NCBI RefSeq assembly: GCF_024347055.1
Contig: NZ_AP024895.1
Span: 1,674,001-1,738,000 of the forward strand
Source: Vibrio porteresiae DSM 19223
GTDB taxonomy: Bacteria > Pseudomonadota > Gammaproteobacteria > Enterobacterales > Vibrionaceae
Direction of reading: 5' to 3'
DNA: 64,000 nucleotides
Shown: one piece after another, positions 27,219-35,706 of the stretch
Layout of the letters: every line of letters begins with the position of its first letter
How positions within the stretch are numbered: the stretch's first letter is position 1
Notes under the pieces: model-generated
Database searches by the model: none
Seen by the model: only the letters and a program-made list of their open reading frames with translations
Told to the model about the DNA's origin: nothing
Translations under genes and position numbers: made by a program

Positions 27219-27300
27219 TACATCTTGTTATCACTCTTAGATTTTAAGAAGTTAACTCGTTAGCGACAGCAAACCTCTTGGTGTAATACTGCTTGGTGTA

Positions 27301-28266
27301 CTATTGCAAAAAGCCTAACTCTTTCATCAGAGCCCGCATCTCATCTTCTTGAGCGTAGAGAAATTGTTCAAATTCGCCCTTGGCTTTAAACGAATCAATC
27401 CACCCATTGCGATCACGCACTTGTTGCCACTCTTTGGTTGCGTACATGGCTTTTAGCATTGCTACCCACTCATCAACTTTGGCACTGTCGACCCCAGGAG
27501 CGGCAAAGAAACCACGCCAGTTAGCAAAGACAAAGCGGTTACCAAATTCGTTTAGGGTTGGAATATCGGGCGCTACAGCAACGCGTGTAGGGGAAGTGAT
27601 CGCCAAAATGCGCACTTGTCCGCTGGCTGCCAGTTGCACGACTTCGCTAAATCCGGTGGAGAGAAGCTGAGTTTCTCCAGAGAGTAATGACGCTAATGCT
27701 TTGCCGCCGGCATCATAGGCGATGTAACGGACTTCACGAGGATCTTGTCCGTGGCCCTTAAATGCCGCCGCTGCAACCAGATGATCCATGCTGCCGCGAG
27801 CTGAACCCCCCGCTACTTTAATCGCGCGAGGGTTCTTTTTGAACGCCGTCACTACCTCTGGCCAAGAGTGATAAGGACTATTAGCGGCGACGACCAGAGC
27901 GCCAAAATCTGAAATGGTGGCTGCGACTGGAGTTAAATCACGAAAAGATTGCGGAAACACGCCAGCAAGGGAACGCAACACAATCGGGGTTGAGTTCACC
28001 ATTAAGGTGTCCTCTTGGCGGTCCGCCGTTTCAACTAAATGAGCGATGGCTTTACCACCACCGCCACCGGATAAGTTTTGATAGGAGACTTTTTCGGCTA
28101 AGCCCGCCTTTAACAAGACATCTCCCGTACCGCGAGCAGTCAAGTCCCAACCACCCCCAGCACCACCGGGAATGAGAAAATGTACTGAGGCTACAGGTTG
28201 CGCGCTAATCGAAAAAGTGACAGCAAGCAGCGTTGTCGCTAAAAGTAACGTAAGTCGCTTCAACAT
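27301..28266 (-). CDS. tctC: Tripartite tricarboxylate transporter substrate-binding protein TctC
   Basis: A 321-residue periplasmic binding protein with a signal peptide ending about residue 22 (ISAQP). The TctC/Bug hallmarks are visible: FLIPGGAGGGWDLTAR near the start, a Gly-rich SGGGGGKAI, then DFGALVVAANSPY and NFxGFFAAPG-type (NWRGFFAAPGVD). It captures a carboxylate and delivers it to TctAB. It leads an operon divergent from the GntR–prp operon, and the shared promoter region holds palindromes for a common regulator. Confidence 0.93.
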   Translation of the reverse strand: MLKRLTLLLATTLLAVTFSISAQPVASVHFLIPGGAGGGWDLTARGTGDVLLKAGLAEKVSYQNLSGGGGGKAIAHLVETADRQEDTLMVNSTPIVLRSLAGVFPQSFRDLTPVAATISDFGALVVAANSPYHSWPEVVTAFKKNPRAIKVAGGSARGSMDHLVAAAAFKGHGQDPREVRYIAYDAGGKALASLLSGETQLLSTGFSEVVQLAASGQVRILAITSPTRVAVAPDIPTLNEFGNRFVFANWRGFFAAPGVDSAKVDEWVAMLKAMYATKEWQQVRDRNGWIDSFKAKGEFEQFLYAQEDEMRALMKELGFLQ

Positions 28267-28459
28267 TGGTCTTGTCCTTTAGTGTTGAACAATGAAAGCC
28301 AATTCACCTGTTGTAATCGTTATAACCCTAGCTTGACCTACAAGGCTCAGTGTAGGTTAAAAAAATGTTACGCCAAGAACCCAAAAGGATTATTTTTCAC
28401 AGAGTGTGCTCAATCACTCTCAAAGTTAAGCTGACAAATTACGGTGTATTTGCTGTAAG

Positions 28460-28473
28460 TGTCGACAATTGTC
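28460..28473. promoter_or_regulatory. GntR-type operator candidate 1
   Basis: TGTCGACAATTGTC combines two overlapping palindromes, TGTCGACA (28460–28467) and GACAATTGTC (28464–28473). It shares TGTCGACAAT with the perfect site at 28596. It is about 190 bp upstream of tctC and 215 bp upstream of the GntR gene. Confidence 0.5.
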
Positions 28474-28595
28474 TAACGTCTTGGGCGTGATTGACCTGAC
28501 ATATTTCACCAATTTACAAATAAGAACATTAAATTCAGTTTGTTATAAATTTCCCTTTTTTGTTTGTCTCTTATCAGCTCTAGACATTGGTCTAC

Positions 28596-28607
28596 ATTGT
28601 CGACAAT
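28596..28607. promoter_or_regulatory. GntR-type operator candidate 2 (ATTGTCGACAAT)
   Basis: A perfect 12-bp palindrome with the GT-N-AC spacing usual for FCD-type GntR operators, 70 bp before the GntR start. A half copy, GGAATTGTCG, follows at 28614–28623. Together with candidate 1 it suggests autoregulation and joint control of tct and prp genes. Confidence 0.6.
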
Positions 28608-28677
28608 CCCCTAGGAATTGTCGTAGTTCATGGCTAATGTCAGTTCATATGCAAAATATCAATGAGCAGGGATGGGA

Positions 28678-29403
28678 ATGGAAAACAGAAGTTGGCTATC
28701 CAAATTAGGCACACTCAACGTGAAAGAGCCGACCAAATCGGAAAACCTCACTGCTTATCTGATTGAAGCCATCGTTGAAGGCGAGCTGCCCAGTGGGAGC
28801 AAGATCTCTGAACCTGATTTATCCCGCCGTTTAGGCGTCAGCCGCGGTCCGCTGCGGGAAGCCTTAATGCGCATTGAAGCCCTAGGTCTGATTGAGCGAA
28901 TCCCTCATGTGGGTGCCAAAGTTATCGAACTTTCTTTGCATCGCTTGGTAGAGCTGTACGCAGTGCGCGAAGCCCTAGAGGGAATGGCTGCGCGTCTTGC
29001 CGCAAGGCATATCACTCTTGATGAAGTACAAGCACTGGAAGCGTTACTGAAAGCGCACGGCGAACATATTGTCAATGTATCGGGAGCCTCCTACTTCCAT
29101 CAGCAAGGGGATTTCGATTTTCATTACCGCATCATTCAGGCCAGTCGTAATGGTCAGCTTAAGTTGTTGCTCTGTGATGAGCTTTATCATCTGCTGCGCA
29201 TGTATCGTTATCAATCGCCGCGCTATCGCAGTGCCCCGCAAGAAGCATTGCAGGAACACTTGGGCATTCTCCGAGCTATTCGTCAAGGCGATGAAGAACT
29301 CGCAGAGTTGTTAATGCGCCGCCATATTTCGGGAAGTCGATTGTTGATTGAACAGCAGTTCGATTTACCTCACACCAATGAGTCATCTGTAGGGAGCCTA
29401 TGA
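28678..29403 (+). CDS. GntR-family (FCD) regulator of the prp/tct genes
   Basis: About 241 residues: an N-terminal GntR winged helix (SENLTAYLIEAIVEGELPSGSKISEPDL, then LGVSRGPLREALMRIEALGLIERIP) and a C-terminal all-helical FCD ligand domain (from about 95) with the metal-binding pattern D-x3-H…H…H (FDFHYRII; ALQEHLGIL; RRHISGS). In Vibrio and Shewanella this type of regulator, rather than the sigma-54 activator PrpR, precedes prpB. ATG at 28672 is an alternative; the second ATG is better spaced from AGGG. It runs directly into prpB. Confidence 0.9.
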   Translation: MENRSWLSKLGTLNVKEPTKSENLTAYLIEAIVEGELPSGSKISEPDLSRRLGVSRGPLREALMRIEALGLIERIPHVGAKVIELSLHRLVELYAVREALEGMAARLAARHITLDEVQALEALLKAHGEHIVNVSGASYFHQQGDFDFHYRIIQASRNGQLKLLLCDELYHLLRMYRYQSPRYRSAPQEALQEHLGILRAIRQGDEELAELLMRRHISGSRLLIEQQFDLPHTNESSVGSL

Positions 29404-29405
29404 CC

Positions 29406-30311
29406 ATGGAGACACCAGGACAACGTTTTAGATTGGCCGTAAAACAGCATCACCCTTTGCCTATCGTCGGCACCATAAATGCGTATACCGCTATGATGGC
29501 CGAGCATGTGGGCCATCACGCGATTTATCTTTCCGGCGCAGGAGTCGCTAACGCTTCTTACGGACTTCCCGATTTAGCCATCACCACGTTAAATGATGTG
29601 TTGATTGATGTGGAACGTATTACACAAGCCTGCCAACTGCCACTGCTGGTGGATATCGATACTGGATTTGGCGGGGCATTTAATATTGCTCGCGCCATTA
29701 AATCACTGGAAAAAGCGGGAGCCGCTGCTGTACACATTGAGGATCAGGTCGCACAAAAACGCTGTGGACACCGCCCCAATAAGGCCATTGTGCCTTGTGG
29801 CGAAATGGTGGATCGCATTCGTGCCGCGGTCGATGCGCGCTATGACGAGGATTTTGTGATTATGGCGCGTACCGATGCATTGGCGAGCGAAGGCATGGAT
29901 GCTGCAATCCAACGCTGTATTGATTATGTTGAGGCCGGAGCGGATATGCTGTTTCCCGAAGCGTTTACTGAACTTAAACAGTACCAGCAGTTAGAAGCAA
30001 CACTGCACAGTGAATTAGGCCGCAAGATTCCCATCTTAGCAAACATCACCGAATTTGGTCAGACGCCACTGTTCTCTCGCTCTGAGTTGGCGAGGGTGCA
30101 AGTGTCCATGGCGCTGTATCCCTTGAGCGCTTTTCGCGCAATGAATCGCGCCGCTGAAAATGTGTATCAGCACTTACTTGAGCATGAACATCAGCAAGCT
30201 CTGCTAGACACCATGCAAACTCGCAACGAGCTTTATCAGCATCTGGGCTATCACCAGTATGAAGAGAAGTTAGATGAGCTCTTTCGCCAATCAGATACAG
30301 AGAACAGCTAG
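29406..30311 (+). CDS. prpB: 2-methylisocitrate lyase
   Basis: About 301 residues of the isocitrate lyase/PEP mutase superfamily. It splits 2-methylisocitrate to pyruvate and succinate, the last step of propionate oxidation. The catalytic loop is seen as KRCGHRPNK; Mg2+ ligands lie in LLVDIDTGFG and HIEDQ; FVIMARTDAL is conserved. GGGAG at 29392–29396 is nine bases before this ATG but only three before the ATG at 29400, which overlaps the GntR stop (ATGA); either may be used. Translation is tightly linked to the regulator gene. Confidence 0.95.
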   Translation: METPGQRFRLAVKQHHPLPIVGTINAYTAMMAEHVGHHAIYLSGAGVANASYGLPDLAITTLNDVLIDVERITQACQLPLLVDIDTGFGGAFNIARAIKSLEKAGAAAVHIEDQVAQKRCGHRPNKAIVPCGEMVDRIRAAVDARYDEDFVIMARTDALASEGMDAAIQRCIDYVEAGADMLFPEAFTELKQYQQLEATLHSELGRKIPILANITEFGQTPLFSRSELARVQVSMALYPLSAFRAMNRAAENVYQHLLEHEHQQALLDTMQTRNELYQHLGYHQYEEKLDELFRQSDTENS

Positions 30312-30321
30312 GAGACAGATC

Positions 30322-31476
30322 ATGTCTGAATCAAAATCCGTTGCCCATAAAACCCTAAGTGGCGCGGGATTACGTGGTCAAAGCGCCGGATCAACCTCAC
30401 TTTGTACGGTAGGCAAATCGGGGACAGGGTTAACCTATCGCGGCTATGACATTGCCGATCTCGCGCACAATGCCAGTTTTGAAGAGGTAGCTCATTTACT
30501 GTTGATAGGGCATTTGCCAAACGAGTCAGAGTTACGTGCGTTTGAAAACCGATTATTGTCACTGCGTGGCTTACCTCAAGCCGTGTGCGAAGTCCTTGAA
30601 CGTTTGCCTGCTAGTGCTCATCCCATGGATGTGATGCGCACTGGGTGTTCAATGCTCGGATGCGTAGAAACAGAGCACAGTTTTCAAGATCAAGGGCAGG
30701 CATTAGAGCGCATGTTGGCCACGTTTCCTGCCATGATCTGTTACTGGTTTCGTTTTGTGCACAATGGGGTGCGCATTGATACGTTTGATCGCACTGAACG
30801 CACATTGGGCGGCTATTTTCTCAAGCTTTTAAAAGATGATGCGCCGAGTGAACAGTTTCGCCAAGTGATGCATTGCTCGCTGATTTTGTATGCAGAACAT
30901 GAATTTAACGCTTCAACCTTTGCCGCAAGAGTATGCGCTTCAACCTTATCGGACATTCACTCTTGTGTGGCTGCTGCGATTGGCACGCTACGCGGCCCTT
31001 TGCATGGCGGCGCCAACGAAGCCGCGATGGAGATGTTAGCCAAATGGTCATCTCCTGATGAGGCAGAAGCTGGATTAATGGCGATGCTCGCGGCCAAAGA
31101 GAAGGTCATGGGCTTTGGTCATGCCATTTATCGTGAGAGCGATCCCCGCAACGTGATTATTAAAGAGTGGTCGCGGCAACTGGCTCATGCGGTGGGAGAT
31201 AACACACTGTTTGCTGTATCAGAGCGGGTAGAGCAAGTGATGAAGCGCGAGAAAGACCTCTTTTGTAACGCCGATTTTTATCACGCCTCGGCTTACCATT
31301 TTATGGGCATACCCACTGAGCTGTTTACCCCGATTTTTGTGATGAGCCGTTTAACTGGCTGGGGCGCGCACGTTATGGAGCAGCGAGCGAATAACCGCAT
31401 TATTCGCCCAAGTGCCGATTACGAAGGGCCAGAACCAAGGGCTTGGTTACCGATGAATCAACGTAATCAATGTTAA
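30322..31476 (+). CDS. prpC: 2-methylcitrate synthase
   Basis: About 384 residues of the citrate synthase family. It joins propionyl-CoA and oxaloacetate to 2-methylcitrate. The citrate synthase motifs are clear: GLTYRGYDI near the start, the histidine region GPLHGGANEAAMEM, the GFGHAIYRESDPR signature and the C-terminal NNRIIRPSADY. AGGAG nine bases before the ATG at 30322 fixes the start; the frame itself is open further upstream within the prpB end. Confidence 0.95.
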   Translation: MSESKSVAHKTLSGAGLRGQSAGSTSLCTVGKSGTGLTYRGYDIADLAHNASFEEVAHLLLIGHLPNESELRAFENRLLSLRGLPQAVCEVLERLPASAHPMDVMRTGCSMLGCVETEHSFQDQGQALERMLATFPAMICYWFRFVHNGVRIDTFDRTERTLGGYFLKLLKDDAPSEQFRQVMHCSLILYAEHEFNASTFAARVCASTLSDIHSCVAAAIGTLRGPLHGGANEAAMEMLAKWSSPDEAEAGLMAMLAAKEKVMGFGHAIYRESDPRNVIIKEWSRQLAHAVGDNTLFAVSERVEQVMKREKDLFCNADFYHASAYHFMGIPTELFTPIFVMSRLTGWGAHVMEQRANNRIIRPSADYEGPEPRAWLPMNQRNQC

Positions 31477-31534
31477 GTGGTTGTCTAATCCCATAGTCAG
31501 TGACGATGGAAAACGAACAGGAAAAGGAGTGGGT

Positions 31535-32983
31535 ATGAGTCACAATGTTGATGTCAATGAGCGCCAAGCGCCGGATCAGTTACTGGTAACAATCGCCGAT
31601 TATGTGGTTAATACCCCAATCACATCATCGCTCGCCTTGCAAACCGCCCAGCACTGCTTAATGGATACGCTAGGTTGCGGGTTACTGGCTCTGCGTTTTC
31701 CTGAATGTACTAAGCATCTTGGCCCTTTGGTCCCTGGTACAACTGTGCTGCACGGCGCGCGAGTACCTGGAACCGCTTATGAATTGGACCCTGTGACTGC
31801 GGCATTTAATATCGGCTGCATCATTCGTTGGCTCGATTTTAACGATACTTGGCTGGCAGCTGAGTGGGGGCATCCATCAGACAATTTAGGTGCCATTTTA
31901 GCGGTGGCGGATTATCAAAGCCGTGTCGCTGTGGCTAATGGCAAAGCGCCTTTGACCATGCAGGATGTGCTGGTGGCGATGGTGAAAGCCCATGAAATTC
32001 AGGGGATTTTGGCACTGCACAACAGTTTTAATCGGGTTGGACTTGATCACGTATTGCTGGTTCGCGTGGCCTCTACCGCGGTCGCGACTCACCTCTTGGG
32101 CGGTACGCGCGATCAGATTGTGGATGCACTTTCTCAAGCTTGGGCTGATGGTGGCGCGCTGCGCACTTACCGCCACGCACCGAATGCTGGATCGCGTAAA
32201 TCGTGGGCAGCAGGCGATGCTACCTCACGAGCGGTGCGACTGGCGATGATCACCATGAAAGGGGAAATGGGCATACCAACTGTTCTCAGTGCACCTAAGT
32301 GGGGTTATTACGATGTGCTGTTTAAAGGTCATCAATTTAAAGTAGATCAGCCATTTTCCAGCTATGTGATGGAAAATGTGCTGTTTAAGATCTCTTATCC
32401 AGCGGAGTTTCACGCGCAAACCGCGGTGGAGTGTGCCGTGAAACTGCATCCACTCGTAAAAGAGAGAATCGCTGAGATTGATCGTATTGAAGTCACCACT
32501 CACGAATCGGCAATTCGCATCATCTCCAAAGTGGGAGATTTAGCTAACCCCGCAGATCGCGACCACTGTTTACAGTACATGATTGCGGTGCCCTTACTGT
32601 ATGGCGATCTGGTGGCTGAACACTATGAGGATGGCTTCCATCTCAGCGATGCTCGCATCGATAAGCTGCGCCAGTGCATGGTGATTGAGGAAGACAAAGG
32701 TTACAGCCAAGACTATTTAGATCCAGCCAAACGATCTATTGCTAATGCGATTCGTGTGGTGTTTCGTGATGGTACGAGCACTAAGAAAGTGGCAGTGGAG
32801 TATCCGATTGGTCATCGAGCGCGGCGCGAAGAGGGCATCCCAGTATTACTGGGCAAATTTGAACGCAATTTGCGCACCCGTTATCCGCAAGCTCAGGCGA
32901 GTAAACTAATGGCTTTGTGCCAGTCAGCACAATTAGGAACGCTTGCCGTTAACGAGTTTATGCAGCATTGGCAGATGAATTAA
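31535..32983 (+). CDS. prpD: 2-methylcitrate dehydratase PrpD
   Basis: About 482 residues of the MmgE/PrpD family, an iron-independent dehydratase turning 2-methylcitrate into 2-methyl-cis-aconitate. Recognisable parts are HCLMDTLGCGLLAL, IRWLDFNDTWLAAEWGHPSDN (catalytic Asp/His region) and MAIVWADGGALRTYRH-type (SQAWADGGALRTYRHAPNAGSRKSWAAGDA). Length equals E. coli PrpD. Many Vibrio use AcnD plus PrpF here instead; neither is present, so hydration to 2-methylisocitrate would need a housekeeping aconitase. AAAAGGAG precedes the ATG. Confidence 0.94.
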   Translation: MSHNVDVNERQAPDQLLVTIADYVVNTPITSSLALQTAQHCLMDTLGCGLLALRFPECTKHLGPLVPGTTVLHGARVPGTAYELDPVTAAFNIGCIIRWLDFNDTWLAAEWGHPSDNLGAILAVADYQSRVAVANGKAPLTMQDVLVAMVKAHEIQGILALHNSFNRVGLDHVLLVRVASTAVATHLLGGTRDQIVDALSQAWADGGALRTYRHAPNAGSRKSWAAGDATSRAVRLAMITMKGEMGIPTVLSAPKWGYYDVLFKGHQFKVDQPFSSYVMENVLFKISYPAEFHAQTAVECAVKLHPLVKERIAEIDRIEVTTHESAIRIISKVGDLANPADRDHCLQYMIAVPLLYGDLVAEHYEDGFHLSDARIDKLRQCMVIEEDKGYSQDYLDPAKRSIANAIRVVFRDGTSTKKVAVEYPIGHRARREEGIPVLLGKFERNLRTRYPQAQASKLMALCQSAQLGTLAVNEFMQHWQMN

Positions 32984-33002
32984 CCGATATGGATGACCCC
33001 AA

Positions 33003-33028
33003 CTGAACCAATTTAAACATGGGTTCAG
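33003..33028 (+). repeat. Inverted repeat between prpD and prpE
   Basis: CTGAACC (33003–33009) and GGTTCAG (33022–33028) form a 7-bp stem with a 12-nt AT-rich loop, without a T-run. It lies in the 118-nt prpD–prpE gap and may tune prpE expression or stabilise the upstream message. Confidence 0.4.
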
Positions 33029-33101
33029 GTAGAGCAATGAACAAGAGCAAGGCGATCATGAGTTAAATCCCAACCCATTGGGTATTGCATAGGAGACGAG
33101 T

Positions 33102-34991
33102 ATGTTCAGCTATGAGCGAGAGTTTATTCGCGCGCAGACAGATTCAGACGGTTTTTGGTTGGATCAAGCCAAGCAATTGGATTGGTTTCACGCTCCGACT
33201 GTCGCCATGCAACCTGACCGTTTGGGGATTGAGCGCTGGTTTAGTGATGGCGTGATGAACACCTGTTGGCTAGCGCTTGATTATCATTGTGAGCAGGGCC
33301 GTGGTGAGCGTACTGCGCTGATTTACGATTCACCACTGACTGCCACCAAACAGCGCTTTACCTACCTACAATTGCGTGACCAGGTGGCTCTGGTGGCGGG
33401 AATGTTGGCCAGTCTTGGCGTTAAAAAAGGCGATCGCGTGGTCATCTATATGCCGATGGTGCCCGAAGCGGTGATGGCGATGCTCGCATGTGCGCGTCTT
33501 GGCGCAATTCATTCAGTGGTGTTTGGTGGTTTTGCTCCCAATGAGCTCGCTATTCGGATTGAAGATGCCAAACCGAAAGTGGTGCTCACGGCCTCTTGCG
33601 GTTTAGAAGTCAATAAAGTGATTGGTTACAAGCCGTTGGTGGATCGCGCCATTTTGGAAAGTCGCTATAAGCCAGCCAAAGTAGTGGTCCTGCAGCGTAA
33701 AGAAAAACCATGTGATATCCATCCTCAGCGCGATATCGACTGGCACCAAGCCATCGCCAAAGCTCTGCCACACGCTTGTGTGCCGGTGCTCGCAACCGAT
33801 CCGCTCTATATCCTTTACACATCTGGCACCACCGGCAAACCCAAAGGGGTAGTGCGTGACAATGGTGGACATGCGGTGGCACTCAAATATTCCATGACGG
33901 CGGTGTACAACCAACCGCAAGATGGAGTGTTTTGGGCGGCATCGGATGTGGGCTGGGTGGTTGGGCATTCCTACATTGTTTATGGGCCGTTAATTCATGG
34001 TTGTACGACGTTGCTCTATGAAGGTAAGCCAGTGAAAACGCCTGATCCTGGCGCTTTTTGGCGCGTATGCGCCGAACACCAAGTGACCATCCTCTTTTCT
34101 GCTCCAACAGCGTTTCGCGCGATCAAAAAAGAAGATCCGCAGGGCCATTACATCCAACCTTATGATTTGAGTGCGCTTAATAGCATCTTTATGGCTGGCG
34201 AGAGACTCGATCCAGCCACTTATGAGTGGGTCAGTAGTATGACCAATAAACGCGTGGTGGATCATTGGTGGCAAACCGAAACCGGTTGGGCCATTGCATC
34301 GAACCCATTGGGTATTGAAGAGCTGCCGGTGAAGCCCGGTTCTGCGACTCAGCCGATGCCGGGATTTAATGTCGAGATTTTAAATGAGCAGGGCGTGGCG
34401 GTGACAAGCCATGTGCAAGGGTATGTGGCGTTAAAACGGCCACTCCCACCGGGCTGCTTGCCCACCATCTGGGGCAATCATGAACGATTTGAAGCGGGTT
34501 ATTTGCAGCAGTTTCCCGGTTATTACGTCTCTGGTGATGGCGGCTATCGTGATGAACAGGGTTACCTCTTCATCATGGGACGCATGGACGATGTCATTAA
34601 CGTGGCGGGCCATCGCTTATCAACCGGAGAAATGGAAGCGATTTTAGGTGAGCACAATGCCGTAGCGGAATGTGCCGTTGTGGGCGTTCATGATGAACTC
34701 AAAGGGCAACTGCCGCTTGGTTTAGTGGTGCTCAAAGATAGCATGGCGTTAGATGATGCTCAGCTCGAACAAGAATTGATTAGCCGAGTTCGTGACACGA
34801 TTGGTCCATTGGCGTGCTTTAAGCGAGCGATCGTCGTTAAACGTTTACCGAAAACGCGCTCAGGGAAAATTTTACGGCGCTCGATCCGACAAATAGCCGA
34901 TGGGGAAGAGTATGCTATTCCATCGACCATTGATGATCCTACCAGTCTTGATGAGCTCGCTATGCAGTTGACTCACACACAATCGAAATAG
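33102..34991 (+). CDS. prpE: Propionate–CoA ligase PrpE
   Basis: A 629-residue acyl-adenylate enzyme that activates propionate to propionyl-CoA with ATP, feeding PrpC. It has the AMP-binding P-loop YTSGTTGKPKGVV, the adenine motif DHWWQTETG, the SGDGGYRDEQGY hinge region and the C-terminal PKTRSGKILRR, whose lysine is the usual acetylation-controlled residue. The length and VFGGFAPNELAIRI fit PrpE better than acetyl-CoA synthetase (about 650 residues). AGGAGACGAG precedes the ATG. It is the last gene of the prp operon. Confidence 0.94.
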   Translation: MFSYEREFIRAQTDSDGFWLDQAKQLDWFHAPTVAMQPDRLGIERWFSDGVMNTCWLALDYHCEQGRGERTALIYDSPLTATKQRFTYLQLRDQVALVAGMLASLGVKKGDRVVIYMPMVPEAVMAMLACARLGAIHSVVFGGFAPNELAIRIEDAKPKVVLTASCGLEVNKVIGYKPLVDRAILESRYKPAKVVVLQRKEKPCDIHPQRDIDWHQAIAKALPHACVPVLATDPLYILYTSGTTGKPKGVVRDNGGHAVALKYSMTAVYNQPQDGVFWAASDVGWVVGHSYIVYGPLIHGCTTLLYEGKPVKTPDPGAFWRVCAEHQVTILFSAPTAFRAIKKEDPQGHYIQPYDLSALNSIFMAGERLDPATYEWVSSMTNKRVVDHWWQTETGWAIASNPLGIEELPVKPGSATQPMPGFNVEILNEQGVAVTSHVQGYVALKRPLPPGCLPTIWGNHERFEAGYLQQFPGYYVSGDGGYRDEQGYLFIMGRMDDVINVAGHRLSTGEMEAILGEHNAVAECAVVGVHDELKGQLPLGLVVLKDSMALDDAQLEQELISRVRDTIGPLACFKRAIVVKRLPKTRSGKILRRSIRQIADGEEYAIPSTIDDPTSLDELAMQLTHTQSK

Positions 34992-35008
34992 CTCAATCTC
35001 GCTGACCG

Positions 35009-35042
35009 ATGTGACAGTGTTACTTAAGTGACATTGTCACAT
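35009..35042 (+). repeat. Long palindrome after prpE
   Basis: A near-perfect palindrome with 17-bp arms centred on ACTTAAGT; only two G–T wobble positions break it (GTGACAGTGTTAC mirrors GTGACATTGTCAC). No T-run follows. It could be an mRNA-stabilising hairpin, a cruciform or a protein-binding site; I cannot decide. Confidence 0.55.
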
Positions 35043-35043
35043 G

Positions 35044-35078
35044 GAACAGTTTATGCACACTGTTCAATATTTTATTCA
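35044..35078 (+). terminator. Probable prp operon terminator
   Basis: GAACAGT (35044–35050)/ACTGTTC (35059–35065) with an 8-nt loop is followed by AATATTTTATT. It is the second of two adjacent hairpins behind prpE. Confidence 0.6.
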
Positions 35079-35204
35079 ACCACACCCCTATCAAAGGCCA
35101 AACTTGGCAGGCAGCGCATATAAATACCCAATAATATGATGTTTTTTTACTGAGTTATCTTATAAAATCCTTCTCAATAATAGGTATTGAGCGCCACAGT
35201 CATT

Positions 35205-35681
35205 ATGTCGCAAATCGATTTTAAAAGTGCTCGAGCGCAGCATCTAGAACAGCTCAATGAGCTGATGTTTGCCCTCCATGATGAGCATCACCAAGCATGC
35301 CCTGATCATTTTAAAACCGCTGAAGAGATTGAACAGGAAAAAAGCATCGCCCGCTATCTAGACGATCCTGAGTGTTTAGTTTATGTCGCCTTAGCCGATG
35401 AGACCGTCATTGGTTTTGCAACCGGACATTTTTGTGAGCTCGTTTCCACTGTCAGCAAACCTGTGCTGATGGGGAGTATTGATGAGTTATATGTGGTGCC
35501 GAAATACCGAAGTAAAGGGGTCGCTAGTCGACTGTGTGCTCGTTTAGAACAGACCATGCGAGAATATGGAGTCACACAGTTGTTTGTTGAAGTATGGGAT
35601 TTTAATACTGGCGCACAAGATTTTTATCAGGATATGGGCTTTGGGCACCATATCCATTGGTTGAGAAAGTCAATTAAATAG
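35205..35681 (+). CDS. GNAT-family N-acetyltransferase
   Basis: About 158 residues with the GNAT fold: DLxxL-type start, beta4 GSIDELYVVPKYRSKGVASRLCARLEQ carrying the acetyl-CoA pyrophosphate loop (R/Q-x-x-G-x-G/A shape), and FNTGAQDFYQDMGF near the end. The substrate is unknown. An upstream in-frame TTG at 35187 is possible; neither start has a strong ribosome binding site. It lies 25 bp before the NUDIX–PAP2 fusion on the same strand and may be cotranscribed. Confidence 0.8.
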   Translation: MSQIDFKSARAQHLEQLNELMFALHDEHHQACPDHFKTAEEIEQEKSIARYLDDPECLVYVALADETVIGFATGHFCELVSTVSKPVLMGSIDELYVVPKYRSKGVASRLCARLEQTMREYGVTQLFVEVWDFNTGAQDFYQDMGFGHHIHWLRKSIK

Positions 35682-35706
35682 ATTGACTTACAGTAGGTAA
35701 CTTAAC

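Noticed and set aside
35187..35204. TTG start giving a longer GNAT protein
   Set aside because: Possible but without proper Shine–Dalgarno spacing; the ATG at 35205 fits GNAT N-termini better, though it too lacks a strong site.
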